Part shown: positions 15,205-24,006 of the stretch, piece by piece
Layout: each line of letters begins with the position of its first letter
Numbering within the stretch: the stretch's first letter is position 1
IMG/VR virus record: IMGVR_UViG_3300037843_000757
Location: 1 to 28,453 of that record
Strand: one strand, 5' to 3'
From: a virus
Length of the DNA stretch: 28,453 bases
Translations under genes and position numbers: made by a program
Notes under the pieces: model-generated
What the model saw: only the letters and a program-made list of their open reading frames with translations
Databases searched by the model: none
What the model was told of the DNA's origin: nothing

Positions 15205-16194
15205 TTAGACCTCTTCCCAGTGGACCAGGCTCAAGGAGATCTTCTGGGTGTTGTTCATCGGGTCGATGAAGATGCCGAACTGGCTGGGCGTGCTGTACTG
15301 GGAATAGCCCTGCTCGTCGAACTTGATCCAATTCACGCCGTCCGCCGAGTGGTAGAATCGCTTGTAAGTTCCCGCCAACTCCTGCCTAACCCAAAAGAGT
15401 CGTTGCGGCCAGAACTGGCGACCGTCGATGCCAGGCACGCCCTCGGTCGTCGTGGAGGAGGAATAGTATTTGTAGTGCAGCCACCAACAAGTGCTGCTTC
15501 CCTGGATGCGTATGCCCCAGCACGCGAAGTGCCCATCGGCGGTGCCGCCAACGTCCCGTGCGCAGAACCCCATGCAGGGCGTATCCGAGGCGATCCCGTT
15601 CCAGGTGAAGGCCGCCGTGATCGTCGTCGCCCCGGAGACCGACAACGGCCGTACCAGCGCGCGGATGTTCGGGCTGGTGTTGCCCAGGGTGGGCTCTTCG
15701 AGAACCACCGTGCTGCCGGTATACGTGACCGTGGCGTCACCCTGGTTCACCCATGTCCAGCCGGTCTGCGGTGGCGCTTTGAGCCGCCGGTAGGGACCGT
15801 ACTGGTGCCAGGCAGCGCCGTCGTCGTATTCCAGGAACAGGCCATCCGAGGGAAGGAAAAGCCGCCCCTTGACCCCGGCGGCTGGCTTGTTGGCATAGAG
15901 ATCGGAAATGAACCGATTGGCCACCCGCGCTTCCATGCTGCCTTTGGTCAAGAGGTGAATGACGCTCGCGCCGCTGGCGTGCGTGGACGCCACGGTCCCT
16001 TCGGCCCCGCGCGTGATGGTGAAGGCGCTGCCCGCCACGGCGGTGACAATGAGGATTTCAGCGTCGATCTTGATGCGGAAGTTCCCTGCCGTTGGGAAGG
16101 TGGTCACATCCGTGACCGTGCAACTCGCGGCGGTCGTGGTGGTGATGGCGGCCGAGAGCGTGGTCACGGCCTGATTGGAGAATCTTTCAGTCAT
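15205..16194 (-). CDS. Candidate receptor-binding tail protein, paralogue 3 (329 aa)
   Basis: Third of three tandem paralogues. The N-terminus (NFRIKIDAEILIVT, FTITRGAEGTVASTH) is a strand-rich module frequent in phage tail fibres, and LYANKPAAGVKGRLFLPSDGL marks the link region. The C-terminal half, with SADGVNWIKF, TPSQFGIF and final LVHWEEV, looks like a concanavalin/LamG-like lectin sandwich. The N-terminal module is best conserved among the three and the lectin part least, as expected for a tail-attached adhesin that changes its ligand. Its ATG overlaps the previous stop by one base (TGATG). Confidence 0.65.
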   Translation of the reverse strand: MTERFSNQAVTTLSAAITTTTAASCTVTDVTTFPTAGNFRIKIDAEILIVTAVAGSAFTITRGAEGTVASTHASGASVIHLLTKGSMEARVANRFISDLYANKPAAGVKGRLFLPSDGLFLEYDDGAAWHQYGPYRRLKAPPQTGWTWVNQGDATVTYTGSTVVLEEPTLGNTSPNIRALVRPLSVSGATTITAAFTWNGIASDTPCMGFCARDVGGTADGHFACWGIRIQGSSTCWWLHYKYYSSSTTTEGVPGIDGRQFWPQRLFWVRQELAGTYKRFYHSADGVNWIKFDEQGYSQYSTPSQFGIFIDPMNNTQKISLSLVHWEEV

Positions 16195-17189
16195 CAGTGT
16201 TGACTCCAGTGCAGGACGGTGATGCCGGTGTCCACGGGGTAGCTGGAATAGTAACCGGCGTTGCTGTTGGCGAAGAAGCCGATCTGGTTGGGCGTCAGGT
16301 AGTCGGTGCGGGAGTTGCTGACCATCTGCTGCCAGGTCACGCCATCGGCGGAAATCGAAATCACCCGAGCGCTCGCGCCGTCGTCGTAGTACCTGACCCA
16401 GATCAAGTTCTGCTCAAGCTGATGGTTGTCGCCGGAGCCGGGCCAGCCCGTCACTCCGCCACTGGCCGCCGAGTAGCTGCTGTAGTTGTATCCCCGGATG
16501 TGCAAGTCGGTGTTGCCCGCACCGTAGCACTGGAACTTCCCGCTCACCGAATCGCGGATGCAAAGGCCGGCAGTAATGCTTGGACTGCTATAGGGAAAGA
16601 CGTTGGTGAGGAAGGCCATGTCCACGGTGAAGGGCGGGGTGGGATAGGCTTGCAGCCGCGCACGCAGTTGCTCGTTGCTGCTGTTTCCCGCTTCCAGGAA
16701 GATCGCCCCCTTGTTGTCCACGCAGGTCGCCGACCCCTGGTTTACCCAAGTCGGGAAGTTCGCGGACTGCGGGGGCGTCATGGGCCAGACGGGGCCGAAC
16801 TTCTCCCAGGTCGAGCCGTTGTCGCGCTCGATGAACAAGCCATCGCTGGGCAGGAAGATGCGCCCCGGCACGCCGGCAGCCGGCTTGTTGGCATAGAGAT
16901 CGTAGCCGGCTAGGTCGTTCTGGTCGTGGGCATCCAGGGCACCCGCCGTCAGGACGTGGGCGACCGTCGCGCCATTGCTATGCGCGCTGGCGGCGGTTCC
17001 CTCCTGGTTGCGCGCGACCGTGAAGGTCGTTCCGCTGACGCCCGTGACCAGCATGATCTCGCTGTCCACGAGGATGCGGAAGTTGCCGCCGGTGAAGCCC
17101 ATCGCACTGGCCACGCCGACCGACGTGGTGGCGTTGTCGATCGCGCCACTGAGCGTGGTGCTGGCAAGGTTCTTGAATTGCTCGGCCAT
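16194..17189 (-). CDS. Candidate receptor-binding tail protein, paralogue 2 (331 aa)
   Basis: Second paralogue of the trio, closest to paralogue 3 in the link region (LYANKPAAGVPGRIFLPSDG). It starts MAEQFKNLASTTLSG, then NFRILVDSEIMLVTGVSG and the EGTAASAHSNGATVAHVLTAG element, and ends in SADGVTWQQM, TPNQIGFFANS and VLHWSQH. Predicted as an attachment module plus a lectin-like domain binding a surface glycan. It is coupled on both sides by TGATG, so the three are made from one message at similar levels. No enzymatic (depolymerase) motif was recognised. Confidence 0.65.
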   Translation of the reverse strand: MAEQFKNLASTTLSGAIDNATTSVGVASAMGFTGGNFRILVDSEIMLVTGVSGTTFTVARNQEGTAASAHSNGATVAHVLTAGALDAHDQNDLAGYDLYANKPAAGVPGRIFLPSDGLFIERDNGSTWEKFGPVWPMTPPQSANFPTWVNQGSATCVDNKGAIFLEAGNSSNEQLRARLQAYPTPPFTVDMAFLTNVFPYSSPSITAGLCIRDSVSGKFQCYGAGNTDLHIRGYNYSSYSAASGGVTGWPGSGDNHQLEQNLIWVRYYDDGASARVISISADGVTWQQMVSNSRTDYLTPNQIGFFANSNAGYYSSYPVDTGITVLHWSQH

Positions 17190-18169
17190 CAGGTTTGTCT
17201 CCAGTGCAGGAATGAAACGATTCGCGGGATACCGTTGGTCGTCTTCCAGCTATTGGCAAAGACGCCGATCTGGTCGGCCGTGCAGAACACCGTGCGGCCC
17301 TGGGGAGCGCACACCTGCTCGAAGTTGACCCCATCGCCGGAGACCTTGACCGTGCGGTTGACGCTATCGTCCGCGAAGCGAATCCAGAAGAGATGGTGAA
17401 GCGGTGCCTGGACGGTGAACTGACTGGCGGAAAGCGTCGTGGGATTGGTCCACTGGGCGTAGCTGAAATTGAGCGGGTAGTTGTTGCTGCCCCAGCCGAA
17501 GGTGAGGAGCTTGCCCGAACTGCTTTCCCGCCAGCAGATGCCGAACTGTGCGATCTGCCAGGAGCCGGCATAGAGCGGGTTTTGGACCAGCATAGCGACC
17601 GTAAACTCGTAGGGCGGCGTGGGCGCGGCCTGGGCCAGGATGCACAGGTTGTCACCCGAAGCCACGGAACAGGGCTTCAGGACCATCATGCCCTTGCTGT
17701 TGTCCGTGACTGTCGAAGTCCCCTGGTTGACCCAGGTGAAGTTGGCGACGGCTGGAGGCGTGAAGCGGTGAAAGGGCAGCATGTCCCAGGCCGTTCCGTT
17801 GTCCTGGTTCAGCAGGCCCTCGGTTGGCATGTAGAGCCGCCCCGCCTGCCCGGCCGCATCGCAATTGGCGATCGCGCCGGTGGCGAACTGGTCGCTGTCC
17901 CGCTGGGCCAGTGAGCCGGCGGTGAGCGCGTGAAAGACGGCTGCGGCGGCGAGATGGCTGGCGGCTGTGGTCCCCTCGGCCCCGCGCGTGACGGTGAAGG
18001 TCTGGCCCTGCACATTCGTCACCAGCATGATTTCGCTGTCGATGATGATGCGGAAGTTGCCGCCGGTGGGGAACCCCACGGCCGACGCCACCGCGAGGCT
18101 CGTCACGGCGTTGTCGATCCCCACCGCCAGCGAGGAGAGTCCGCCGTTTGCAAATCGTTCGTAGGCCAT
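17189..18169 (-). CDS. Candidate receptor-binding tail protein, paralogue 1 (326 aa)
   Basis: First of the trio in transcription order and the most diverged: its link region reads NCDAAGQAGRLYMPTEGLLNQ instead of LYANKPAAGV. It shares NFRIIIDSEIMLVTNV, FTVTRGAEGT and a C-terminal SGDGVNFEQV, TADQIGVFANS and FLHWRQT. It begins after the hairpin at 18203-18240 with a clear ribosome binding site (GAGGA, about 7 nt), the only independent one of the trio. Function as receptor binding is inferred from position after the tape measure, modular variation and lectin-like motifs. Confidence 0.65.
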   Translation of the reverse strand: MAYERFANGGLSSLAVGIDNAVTSLAVASAVGFPTGGNFRIIIDSEIMLVTNVQGQTFTVTRGAEGTTAASHLAAAAVFHALTAGSLAQRDSDQFATGAIANCDAAGQAGRLYMPTEGLLNQDNGTAWDMLPFHRFTPPAVANFTWVNQGTSTVTDNSKGMMVLKPCSVASGDNLCILAQAAPTPPYEFTVAMLVQNPLYAGSWQIAQFGICWRESSSGKLLTFGWGSNNYPLNFSYAQWTNPTTLSASQFTVQAPLHHLFWIRFADDSVNRTVKVSGDGVNFEQVCAPQGRTVFCTADQIGVFANSWKTTNGIPRIVSFLHWRQT

Positions 18170-18202
18170 CGTGGTTCCTCACGGAGAAAGAGGGGAAAGA
18201 AA

Positions 18203-18240
18203 GGCCGAGCGAGGGTTCGCGTGGAAGACCTCGCCCGACC
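18203..18240 (-). terminator. Hairpin before the paralogue trio
   Basis: In minus-strand RNA a 12-bp stem with two G-U wobbles (18229-18240 against 18203-18214) closes a 14-base loop and is followed by TTTCTTTCCCC. It separates the 201-aa gene from the first paralogue and fits a partial terminator or attenuator. Confidence 0.55.
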
Positions 18241-18258
18241 TCTGGCGAGGGAGTCCCG

Positions 18259-18864
18259 TTATGCGCTGACGGTGTAAGTCACCTTCAACTGATCGCTGGG
18301 ATTGACCGGCACGTTGCCGGTGCCGAACGAGGCGGTGGCCCAGAGCACGCCGCCGGCCGTGTGGTCGCTCTTGTTCTGGGCGTTGGCGATGCCACCCACC
18401 AGGAACAGGCCAACGACCGTGCCAGCGCCGGTAATGTTGAAGACCACCGGGCTGGCATTAGTGCTGGCCTGGCCGGAGGCCGCGCCCACGGCCCAGCCGG
18501 GGCGGGTGCTGGCGCTAGCGCCGTTGGCGGCGTCGGTGTAGCCGGTGAACTCGGCCCACTGGTTGCCCGACTGGCCGATGTTCGCGTAGGTGTCCGTGGC
18601 AGCCTGCGCGGTGTAGCCCGCGTTGTCGATCATCCCCAGCCACCAGGTCGTCACCGGCGAGACGGCGTGGAACATCACGTCCAAGAGCTTGTTCTTGCCC
18701 TCGTTGGTGATGCCGTTGGGGAACTCGTACTGGCCGATCTTCACGCCGTTGCGGAAGTGCTCGACCACGAAGCGGCCACGCGGCTTGAGTTGGTCTTCGG
18801 TGCTGCGGGCGCGGACCAGGCTGCAACCCGCGTTTTGGTTCACGTTCATCTGACTGACGCTCAT
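18259..18864 (-). CDS. Phage structural protein after the tape measure (201 aa)
   Basis: Start chosen at ATG 18864 (AGAGGA ribosome binding site about 8 nt upstream) rather than upstream in-frame codons, which would lie within the tape measure gene. The protein opens MSVSQMNVNQN, then GRFVVEHFRNGVKIGQYEFPNGITNEGKNKLLDVMF. This NGITNEGKN motif recurs in phage proteins with a Gly/Ser/Thr-rich beta-structured C-terminus, as here. It is likely a tail or decoration component; no more precise role can be given. Confidence 0.65.
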   Translation of the reverse strand: MSVSQMNVNQNAGCSLVRARSTEDQLKPRGRFVVEHFRNGVKIGQYEFPNGITNEGKNKLLDVMFHAVSPVTTWWLGMIDNAGYTAQAATDTYANIGQSGNQWAEFTGYTDAANGASASTRPGWAVGAASGQASTNASPVVFNITGAGTVVGLFLVGGIANAQNKSDHTAGGVLWATASFGTGNVPVNPSDQLKVTYTVSA

Positions 18865-18892
18865 GGGGTTTCCTCTCAATTCACAAAAGGGG

Positions 18893-21800
18893 TTACAGGG
18901 TTGCCGTGCCACGCCGCAATTCACGTCGCAATTCGGCGGCAATGGAGCGGGCCGTCTGGCGGCCGGTTCCGCCGCCGGTGACGCTGACGTTGATGTCACC
19001 GATGTTGGTGACGCTGCCGCCCTCGCTGCGGTAGACCGGCCGCACGCCGGCATTGATGGCGGTCAGTTGCGAGGCGAAGTTCCGGGCCGAGGCGGCGTTA
19101 ATGACTACCTCGCCCGGCGAGAGCATCGCCGGGATGGTGTCCGTGCCGACCGGGCCGCCCCCGGAGAGGAACTTCCAGGCCACGCCGCCCTGGGCGGCCG
19201 TCATCCGCGCCGCCGGGGCCTGGACGACGTTCTGCGAGGCATTGGCCAGGTTCCACATGGCGTCGGCCAATTGCTGGGTCTGGCCGAGCAAGCCACTCAT
19301 GTCGATCTGCGAGACCTGGGTGAGGGCCTTGCCGGCGGCCTCCGTGCCGGTCTGCGTGGCGTCCGTGCCCTGCTTCGCCTTGGCGGCGGCATCGGCGGCT
19401 GCCTTCAGGGCGTTCTGGATGGCCGATTGCTCCTGCGTGGCCGCATTGACGTTGGCTTCGTTGGCCTTCAGGCCGGCCGCGATGGTCTGGACTTGCTGGG
19501 CGACCGAGACCATCCCCGACGCCTTCTTCATAAACTCGTCCAGGGCCGTCTTGCTCGCCGCCCCCGGCTTCAAGACCGCCAGGTACAGGTCGTATGCGGC
19601 CTGGAGTTTGTCCAAGTCCTCCTTCAAGGGCTGGGCGTTGGGGGCAGTGAACTTCAACGTCGCCCGCACCAGTTCCTCGCGGGCCTGCTTGACCACGGGA
19701 GTATTGGCCACCTTGTCCGTGAATTGCTCCCATATCCCGCCCAGGTCACGCACATCCTTGACGAAGCCCACGTTCACCCAGCGATCGAGCGCGGCCTGAA
19801 CCTGCCCCTGACTCTGCTGGACGCCATCGTTGGCCACCTTCAAGGCGTCCTGGCTGGCCTTGAAGCTCTGGATGATCTGCGTGGTCCGCTGCAACTCCTG
19901 CTCGTAGTGCTGCATCGTGTCGGCGGCCGACATGCCCGAGGTGGCCTTCCAGGACGCCTCGCCGCCGCCGACCCGCATCATCGTCGCGGCGATCTCGACC
20001 GGGCCGACGCCCTTGGTGATGTCCTGGCGGAACTTGGCGAACGTCTCGGGGGTTGCGAAGAGTTGGTCCACCTGGGCCTTGGAGACGCCGCCCTCCAGGG
20101 CCACGCTCACGCGGCGCTGAAGCTGGTCGAAGGACAAGAGATCGGCGACATCGACCTTTTGGCCGCCCATCCACTGTTCCTTGAACTTGGCGAGGTTCTC
20201 CGTGAGCCGCTGTTGTTGACCGGCCAACGCCTGCGGCGACTTCTCCCCCTTCTTGTCGAAGGCGTCCAGGTCCGCCAGGATCGCCTTCATCAGGGTCTTC
20301 ATCGTGTCCAACCGCTGCTGCTCCTTGGCGGCCTGGTCCGCCAGGGATTGTGCGCGCTTGGCTTGCAGCGTCTCCAACTGCTTCTCGGCCGCGATCTGGT
20401 TCTGCACGTTGGTGATGGTGCGCTTCTCGGCCTGCTCGATCTGGAAGGTATCCCCCAATTCCTTGGCCAGGGCCACGCCCTCTTGCTCGAAGGCATCGGC
20501 CCGTTTGCGGAGCGCGTCGGCTCGGCTGACATCAATCGCCGTGGTCGCGTTGGCCAGCGTGCTGTTGGCGGCGGCCCGCAACTCAGCCGACCGCTGCAAG
20601 TCCATCTGCATCTTGAACTGATCGGAGGCTTGGATGCCCTTGTCGAGCCACCGCTTAAACAGCAGGTCGTCGGCGGTGCCTGACATATCGGCGCGGCGCT
20701 TCTCCGAGTCCTGCACGATCTTGAGCGCAGTATTGGCGGCGTTGCGATAGGCGGCCACCACCCGCTCCTGCGAGCCGACCATCGACTGCATGACCGCCCG
20801 GTCGCTGTCGATGAGCTGCTTGTTCTTGTCCTTCAGGTCGTCCAGAGCCTTGAAGTAGTTCCGCTGGATCGCCGCCGCCCGCTCCTGCCAGCCACGGTTC
20901 TCCTCGGCCGTCTTCTTCTCCTCCGTCTCGCGGGCCGCGCGCAGTTCCTCTTCCTTGTTCCGCAGATAAAGCTGGGTGGCCTGGGTCTGCTCGTTGGACA
21001 ACCGGCGGGTCTCGTTGATCGACTGTGCCGTGAAGTAGCTCATGCCGCCCAAGGCCACCGCTGCGGCAGCCGCGACAGCCGTGAGCGCCCAGCCGACCGG
21101 CCCCAGGGCGATGTGCGTCACCACGGCAGCACCCGCCAAGAGCACCAGGCCGGCAGCGGCCGCGCCGGCGACGGGGACAATCGCCTGGATCGCAGCCGAG
21201 AGATTGTCGGCCCCGCCCACCAGTTGCATCACGGAGGCCAGCGCGTGGGTCAGTCCCGCGCCGAAATCTTGCGTCAGGTCGATCTTGAGCTTGTTGACGG
21301 TGCTGGTGAGTTTCTCGGAGTCGGTGCTGGTGAACTGCTTGTAGACCTTATCGAGCGTCTCGGGGGTCGAAAGGGCCATCGCCTTCATGGCGTCTTCGAC
21401 CTGCTTGGCCCCGGTCTGGGTGAGCCGCAACTCGGCCGTCAAAGCGCGGACGTTGGGCACGTCCTTGGCAATCTTGCTGCCCAGGTTGTCGGCGGCGTCG
21501 GCGACCGCCTGCAATGCACCCTGAAAGCCCTTGGCCTGGACCATCTGTTCGCCGGAGGCGTAGCCCAAGTCGTGAATGACCTTCTGCATGTCCTGGGAGG
21601 GCTTCAACAGTGCCATCATGGCCCCCCGCAGGCCCGTGGCCGCCTTGTGGGCATCCAGGCCGCCGATGGTCATGCCGACCATCGCGGAGTTGACCTGCTC
21701 CAAACCGACGCCCAACTCGGCGGCGATGGGCGTGACCTGCCCCATCACGGCCGACAATTCCTGGCCGCGCACGCGACCCAGTTGAATCGTGGTGAAGAAC

Positions 21801-22639
21801 TTCGCGGCCACCGACTCGGCCTGGTCGCTCGACAGGCCGTAGGCGTTCAAGGTGCCGGTTATGAGCAGAATGGCATCGTGGAAGTCCATCACGCCGACCT
21901 TGGCCAGCTTCATTGAAGCGGTCATAATGTCGGTGCGCTGCGCCATCGACGTGAACTGGTTGGAGAGGGTCTGGTACAGGCCCTCGGTGGCCTCCTTCAA
22001 GGGAATGTTGAACTGCTTGGCGAACTCGGCGACCTCGCTGGTGAGTTGCGCAAAGCCGCCGCCGATCTGCGGGGCGATGGTCTGGACCTCGGCGATCCGC
22101 CGCTGGAACTCGACGGACTGCTCCACGGCCTCGCGCAGGGCGTCTCGAATCTGGCTCATGGCGCGGACGATAAGCTGGGTCATCACCACCCGCGAAAGCG
22201 TGCCCCAGGTGACGACGAACTTGCTGGTCTTGTCGTCGGCGTCTTTGATCCCCTCGCCGCCGCTGGTGCCGGCGTCCTTGATCTTGCTGCCGGTGTCCGT
22301 GGCCGTGGTGCCCACAGTCTTCAGGGCGTCGTTGAGCCGCTGGGTCTCGGCCTCCATGCCGGGCGGGAGCCAGAAGCCCGTGGAAGCCCCGGCGGTCTGC
22401 GCGGTGGGCAGCGACGCGCCGCCAGTCCTGGACATGGCATCGGCCATCTGGCCGGCGGCCGAGGCCATCGCCTTCATCTGCTGGACCGCGCCGTCAGCCT
22501 GGCTGTTCCAGCCATCCAGCGCGGAGCCGAAGGTCGCAAAGGCCGAGCCGGACGTTTGCAGCGCATCATCCAAGCGCTGAAGCGCGCCCAGGGCGTCTTC
22601 CACGCTCAAGCCGAGTTTATTGACGATTTCGTCGGCCAT
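18893..22639 (-). CDS. Tail tape measure protein (1248 aa)
   Basis: Length, position after the tail chaperone and internal features identify it. Residues ~140-330 match the TP901-type tape measure core (SVEFQRRIAEVQTIAPQIGG, NIPLKEATEGLYQTLSNQF, GQELSAVMGQVTPIAAELGVG, LDAHKAATGLRGAMMALLKP). A hydrophobic stretch at about 483-533 gives two transmembrane segments for DNA passage into the host. Long Gln/Lys/Glu-rich coiled coils follow (540-1150), and a Gly/Ser-rich tail ends in RRELRRGTATL. ATG 22639 is preferred over GTG 22654; neither has a strong ribosome binding site. By the usual 1.5 Angstrom per residue rule the tail would be roughly 190 nm, an estimate only. No lytic domain was recognised. 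Confidence 0.9.
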   Translation of the reverse strand: MADEIVNKLGLSVEDALGALQRLDDALQTSGSAFATFGSALDGWNSQADGAVQQMKAMASAAGQMADAMSRTGGASLPTAQTAGASTGFWLPPGMEAETQRLNDALKTVGTTATDTGSKIKDAGTSGGEGIKDADDKTSKFVVTWGTLSRVVMTQLIVRAMSQIRDALREAVEQSVEFQRRIAEVQTIAPQIGGGFAQLTSEVAEFAKQFNIPLKEATEGLYQTLSNQFTSMAQRTDIMTASMKLAKVGVMDFHDAILLITGTLNAYGLSSDQAESVAAKFFTTIQLGRVRGQELSAVMGQVTPIAAELGVGLEQVNSAMVGMTIGGLDAHKAATGLRGAMMALLKPSQDMQKVIHDLGYASGEQMVQAKGFQGALQAVADAADNLGSKIAKDVPNVRALTAELRLTQTGAKQVEDAMKAMALSTPETLDKVYKQFTSTDSEKLTSTVNKLKIDLTQDFGAGLTHALASVMQLVGGADNLSAAIQAIVPVAGAAAAGLVLLAGAAVVTHIALGPVGWALTAVAAAAAVALGGMSYFTAQSINETRRLSNEQTQATQLYLRNKEEELRAARETEEKKTAEENRGWQERAAAIQRNYFKALDDLKDKNKQLIDSDRAVMQSMVGSQERVVAAYRNAANTALKIVQDSEKRRADMSGTADDLLFKRWLDKGIQASDQFKMQMDLQRSAELRAAANSTLANATTAIDVSRADALRKRADAFEQEGVALAKELGDTFQIEQAEKRTITNVQNQIAAEKQLETLQAKRAQSLADQAAKEQQRLDTMKTLMKAILADLDAFDKKGEKSPQALAGQQQRLTENLAKFKEQWMGGQKVDVADLLSFDQLQRRVSVALEGGVSKAQVDQLFATPETFAKFRQDITKGVGPVEIAATMMRVGGGEASWKATSGMSAADTMQHYEQELQRTTQIIQSFKASQDALKVANDGVQQSQGQVQAALDRWVNVGFVKDVRDLGGIWEQFTDKVANTPVVKQAREELVRATLKFTAPNAQPLKEDLDKLQAAYDLYLAVLKPGAASKTALDEFMKKASGMVSVAQQVQTIAAGLKANEANVNAATQEQSAIQNALKAAADAAAKAKQGTDATQTGTEAAGKALTQVSQIDMSGLLGQTQQLADAMWNLANASQNVVQAPAARMTAAQGGVAWKFLSGGGPVGTDTIPAMLSPGEVVINAASARNFASQLTAINAGVRPVYRSEGGSVTNIGDINVSVTGGGTGRQTARSIAAELRRELRRGTATL

Positions 22640-22675
22640 GCTAGAACCCGCCACAACTTGCTAGAACTCGACGCG

Positions 22676-23176
22676 CTAGGTCTTGACCCGCTCCGCCTTG
22701 ACGTAAGGCGCTACCGGCAACAGGTCCACCTTGTCCGCAAACGCCAGAAAGGCCCTCACCCCCACGGCCTGGAAGTTGTAGGGGCCGGGCTTCGTCAAGC
22801 GACCGAAGAGGGTCGGGTCCGGCTCGACGTTGGCGTTGTGGTACTCGTTCCAAATGAGCCAGGGCAGCGTCGTCGAGTAGCTGAAGCTGTATTCACCGGA
22901 CTCCTTGTTCGTGACGAGGCTGCCGTCGCCGGACATCTCGCCCCGCGCCGTGCGGTCCATCACGGTCGGGGCAATGGGAATGGAGTAGGAAATACTGTCG
23001 GCCAACTTCGTGAACGTCGCCCGCTCCGCCCCGCTCCACACCGGAATCTCCGCCAGGACCGCCTCCAGCCAGGTCAAAAGGGCCTGGGCAATCTGATCGC
23101 TCATGTAGGCGTGCAAGGCGCTCTGGTAGGCCGCCAGGTCGATGCGCGGGATCGAAAACTGCGCAGCGAATTTCAT
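22676..23176 (-). CDS. Uncharacterised tail protein between chaperone and tape measure (166 aa)
   Basis: ATG 23176 is chosen because GGAGG lies six nt upstream; the TTG at 23194 would be the alternative. The protein starts with helices (LAAYQSALHAYMSDQIAQALLTWLEAVLAEIPVW), has a mixed centre and ends with YVKAERVKT. The pattern of an N-terminal amphipathic helix followed by a beta-sheet region with NEYHNANVEPDPTLFG is shared with minor tail or neck proteins, but no family is recognised. Its location before the tape measure suggests a tail completion or tail initiation role. Confidence 0.6.
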   Translation of the reverse strand: MKFAAQFSIPRIDLAAYQSALHAYMSDQIAQALLTWLEAVLAEIPVWSGAERATFTKLADSISYSIPIAPTVMDRTARGEMSGDGSLVTNKESGEYSFSYSTTLPWLIWNEYHNANVEPDPTLFGRLTKPGPYNFQAVGVRAFLAFADKVDLLPVAPYVKAERVKT

Positions 23177-23225
23177 GGCGGCCTCCGCACTCAATCGCAG
23201 TGAATCAGTCGTTCGGTCAAGCTCG

Positions 23226-23483
23226 TCACTGCTTCTCCCTCTCGACGCGCCCGAAGGGCATCCGTGCCCCGGCCAACTGCGCCTCCCACTCCGCCTCGTC
23301 GTGGCTGCGAACCTGGTCGAAGGCGATGATGCGGGCCTGGGTCTCCACGCCGCACTCGTCCCAGGAGGGCTTCACGCCGGGCGGCCGGACGCCTAGCCGT
23401 TCGCAGGCGTGCCAGACGGCGTACTCGCCGGTTCGGTAGTCGGGCCAGAGAATTCGGGCGGCATGGGAGCTTGACCAGCAAGA
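23226..23483 (-). CDS. Tail assembly chaperone T extension, made by -1 frameshift (GT product)
   Basis: This frame, -1 relative to the 175-aa G gene, encodes about 85 residues (SCWSSSHAARILWPDYRTGEY..., ending RMPFGRVEREKQ) with protein-like composition. It has no usable ATG, GTG or TTG in the sensible part, so it must be reached from the G frame. Slippage at 23483-23489 would join G residues 1-146 to this part, giving a product of about 231 aa. This copies the lambda G/GT arrangement, where the minor longer product bridges the tape measure and the tail tube protein. Confidence 0.75.
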   Translation of the reverse strand, partial: SCWSSSHAARILWPDYRTGEYAVWHACERLGVRPPGVKPSWDECGVETQARIIAFDQVRSHDEAEWEAQLAGARMPFGRVEREKQ

Positions 23484-23920
23484 AAAACCTCGCGGGCCTT
23501 TTGTAGCTTGGCCTCGTCCAAGGCGTTGGCCTCCAGGACCAGCGCCAGCACGCGGTTGCACTCCACTTGCGTCAGGCCGCCGTTTTTCAGGTCGGCCTCC
23601 CACTTGGTCCAAGTGCTGGGGTCGGCCTTGTTGGCGGTGTCCCACTCGATCGCGCTGGGCTCCAGAGAGCCGATGACCATGTAGCCCAGCCGCTTCTTGG
23701 CCCACTCGCCCAAGACTTGCTGGTAGGTGGGGTCGGTGAGGTTGGGAATCCAACCCTCCTTGGTGAGTTTGCCCGGCGGCTTCGGGTACGGGCAGAGGGC
23801 CTCGAACTCGCTCATGTCGGGCAGGCCCTTGGCGCGGAAGACGATCTGCCCGTCGCCGCGCGGCAGGACCAAGAGCACTTCGCTGGAGAGTGACTTGGGG
23901 TCGATACCGGCAATCTTCAT
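23393..23920 (-). CDS. Tail assembly chaperone (G-like, 175 aa)
   Basis: The protein (MKIAGIDPKSLSSEVLLVLPRG...) lies directly between the tail tube and the tape measure module, the fixed position of tail assembly chaperones. It is mostly helical with a final Pro/Ser/Thr/Gly-rich tail (FSGPTTEPASTPSGTPANG) that is replaced in the frameshifted product. A GAGGGAC ribosome binding site precedes ATG. It would coat the tape measure protein during tail building and is not part of the virion. The identity rests on position plus frameshift architecture; the primary sequence alone would not be enough. Confidence 0.75.
   Translation of the reverse strand: MKIAGIDPKSLSSEVLLVLPRGDGQIVFRAKGLPDMSEFEALCPYPKPPGKLTKEGWIPNLTDPTYQQVLGEWAKKRLGYMVIGSLEPSAIEWDTANKADPSTWTKWEADLKNGGLTQVECNRVLALVLEANALDEAKLQKAREVFLAGQAPMPPEFSGPTTEPASTPSGTPANG
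23483..23489 (-). promoter_or_regulatory. Probable -1 ribosomal frameshift slippery site (GGTTTTT)
   Basis: The G frame reads GAG GTT TTT CTT. Slippage by one base on the T run enters the T frame exactly before a region with coding character and no in-frame stop. A small CTTG/CAAG stem follows immediately. It is not a perfect X-XXY-YYZ heptamer, but A-site TTT re-pairs fully. Confidence 0.6.
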
Positions 23921-23955
23921 TGGCTTGTCCCTCGCGTAAAAGGAAAGAGAAAGGG

Positions 23956-23985
23956 GCGGTGCCGGCGAGCGCTCGCCGGCACCGC
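23956..23985 (-). terminator. Perfect 30-bp palindrome between tail tube and chaperone genes
   Basis: Two 15-base arms (GCGGTGCCGGCGAGC and its complement) meet without a loop. On the minus strand a pyrimidine tract (CCCCTTTCTCTTTCCTTTT) follows. It fits a partial intrinsic terminator that would lower expression downstream of the abundant tail tube gene. Confidence 0.6.
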
Positions 23986-23989
23986 ATAT

Positions 23990-24006
23990 CTGGTCCTCTG
24001 GACCAG
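23990..24006. repeat. Second hairpin upstream of the palindrome
   Basis: CTGGTCC and GGACCAG enclose TCT (8 bp when the flanking T-A pair is included). A weaker CCGGCC/GGCCGG inverted repeat lies at 24012-24037, so three hairpins line up between 23956 and 24037, immediately after the tail tube stop codon. Confidence 0.55.

Noticed and set aside
18863-20683. 606-residue plus-strand reading frame opposite the tape measure gene
   Set aside because: Low-complexity Gly/Leu/Arg/His composition typical of the antisense of GC-rich genes; the minus-strand tape measure is clearly coding.
23191-23481. Third minus-strand frame over the chaperone end (arginine-rich)
   Set aside because: It is the +1 frame with extreme Arg content; the -1 frame is protein-like and fits the G/GT model.
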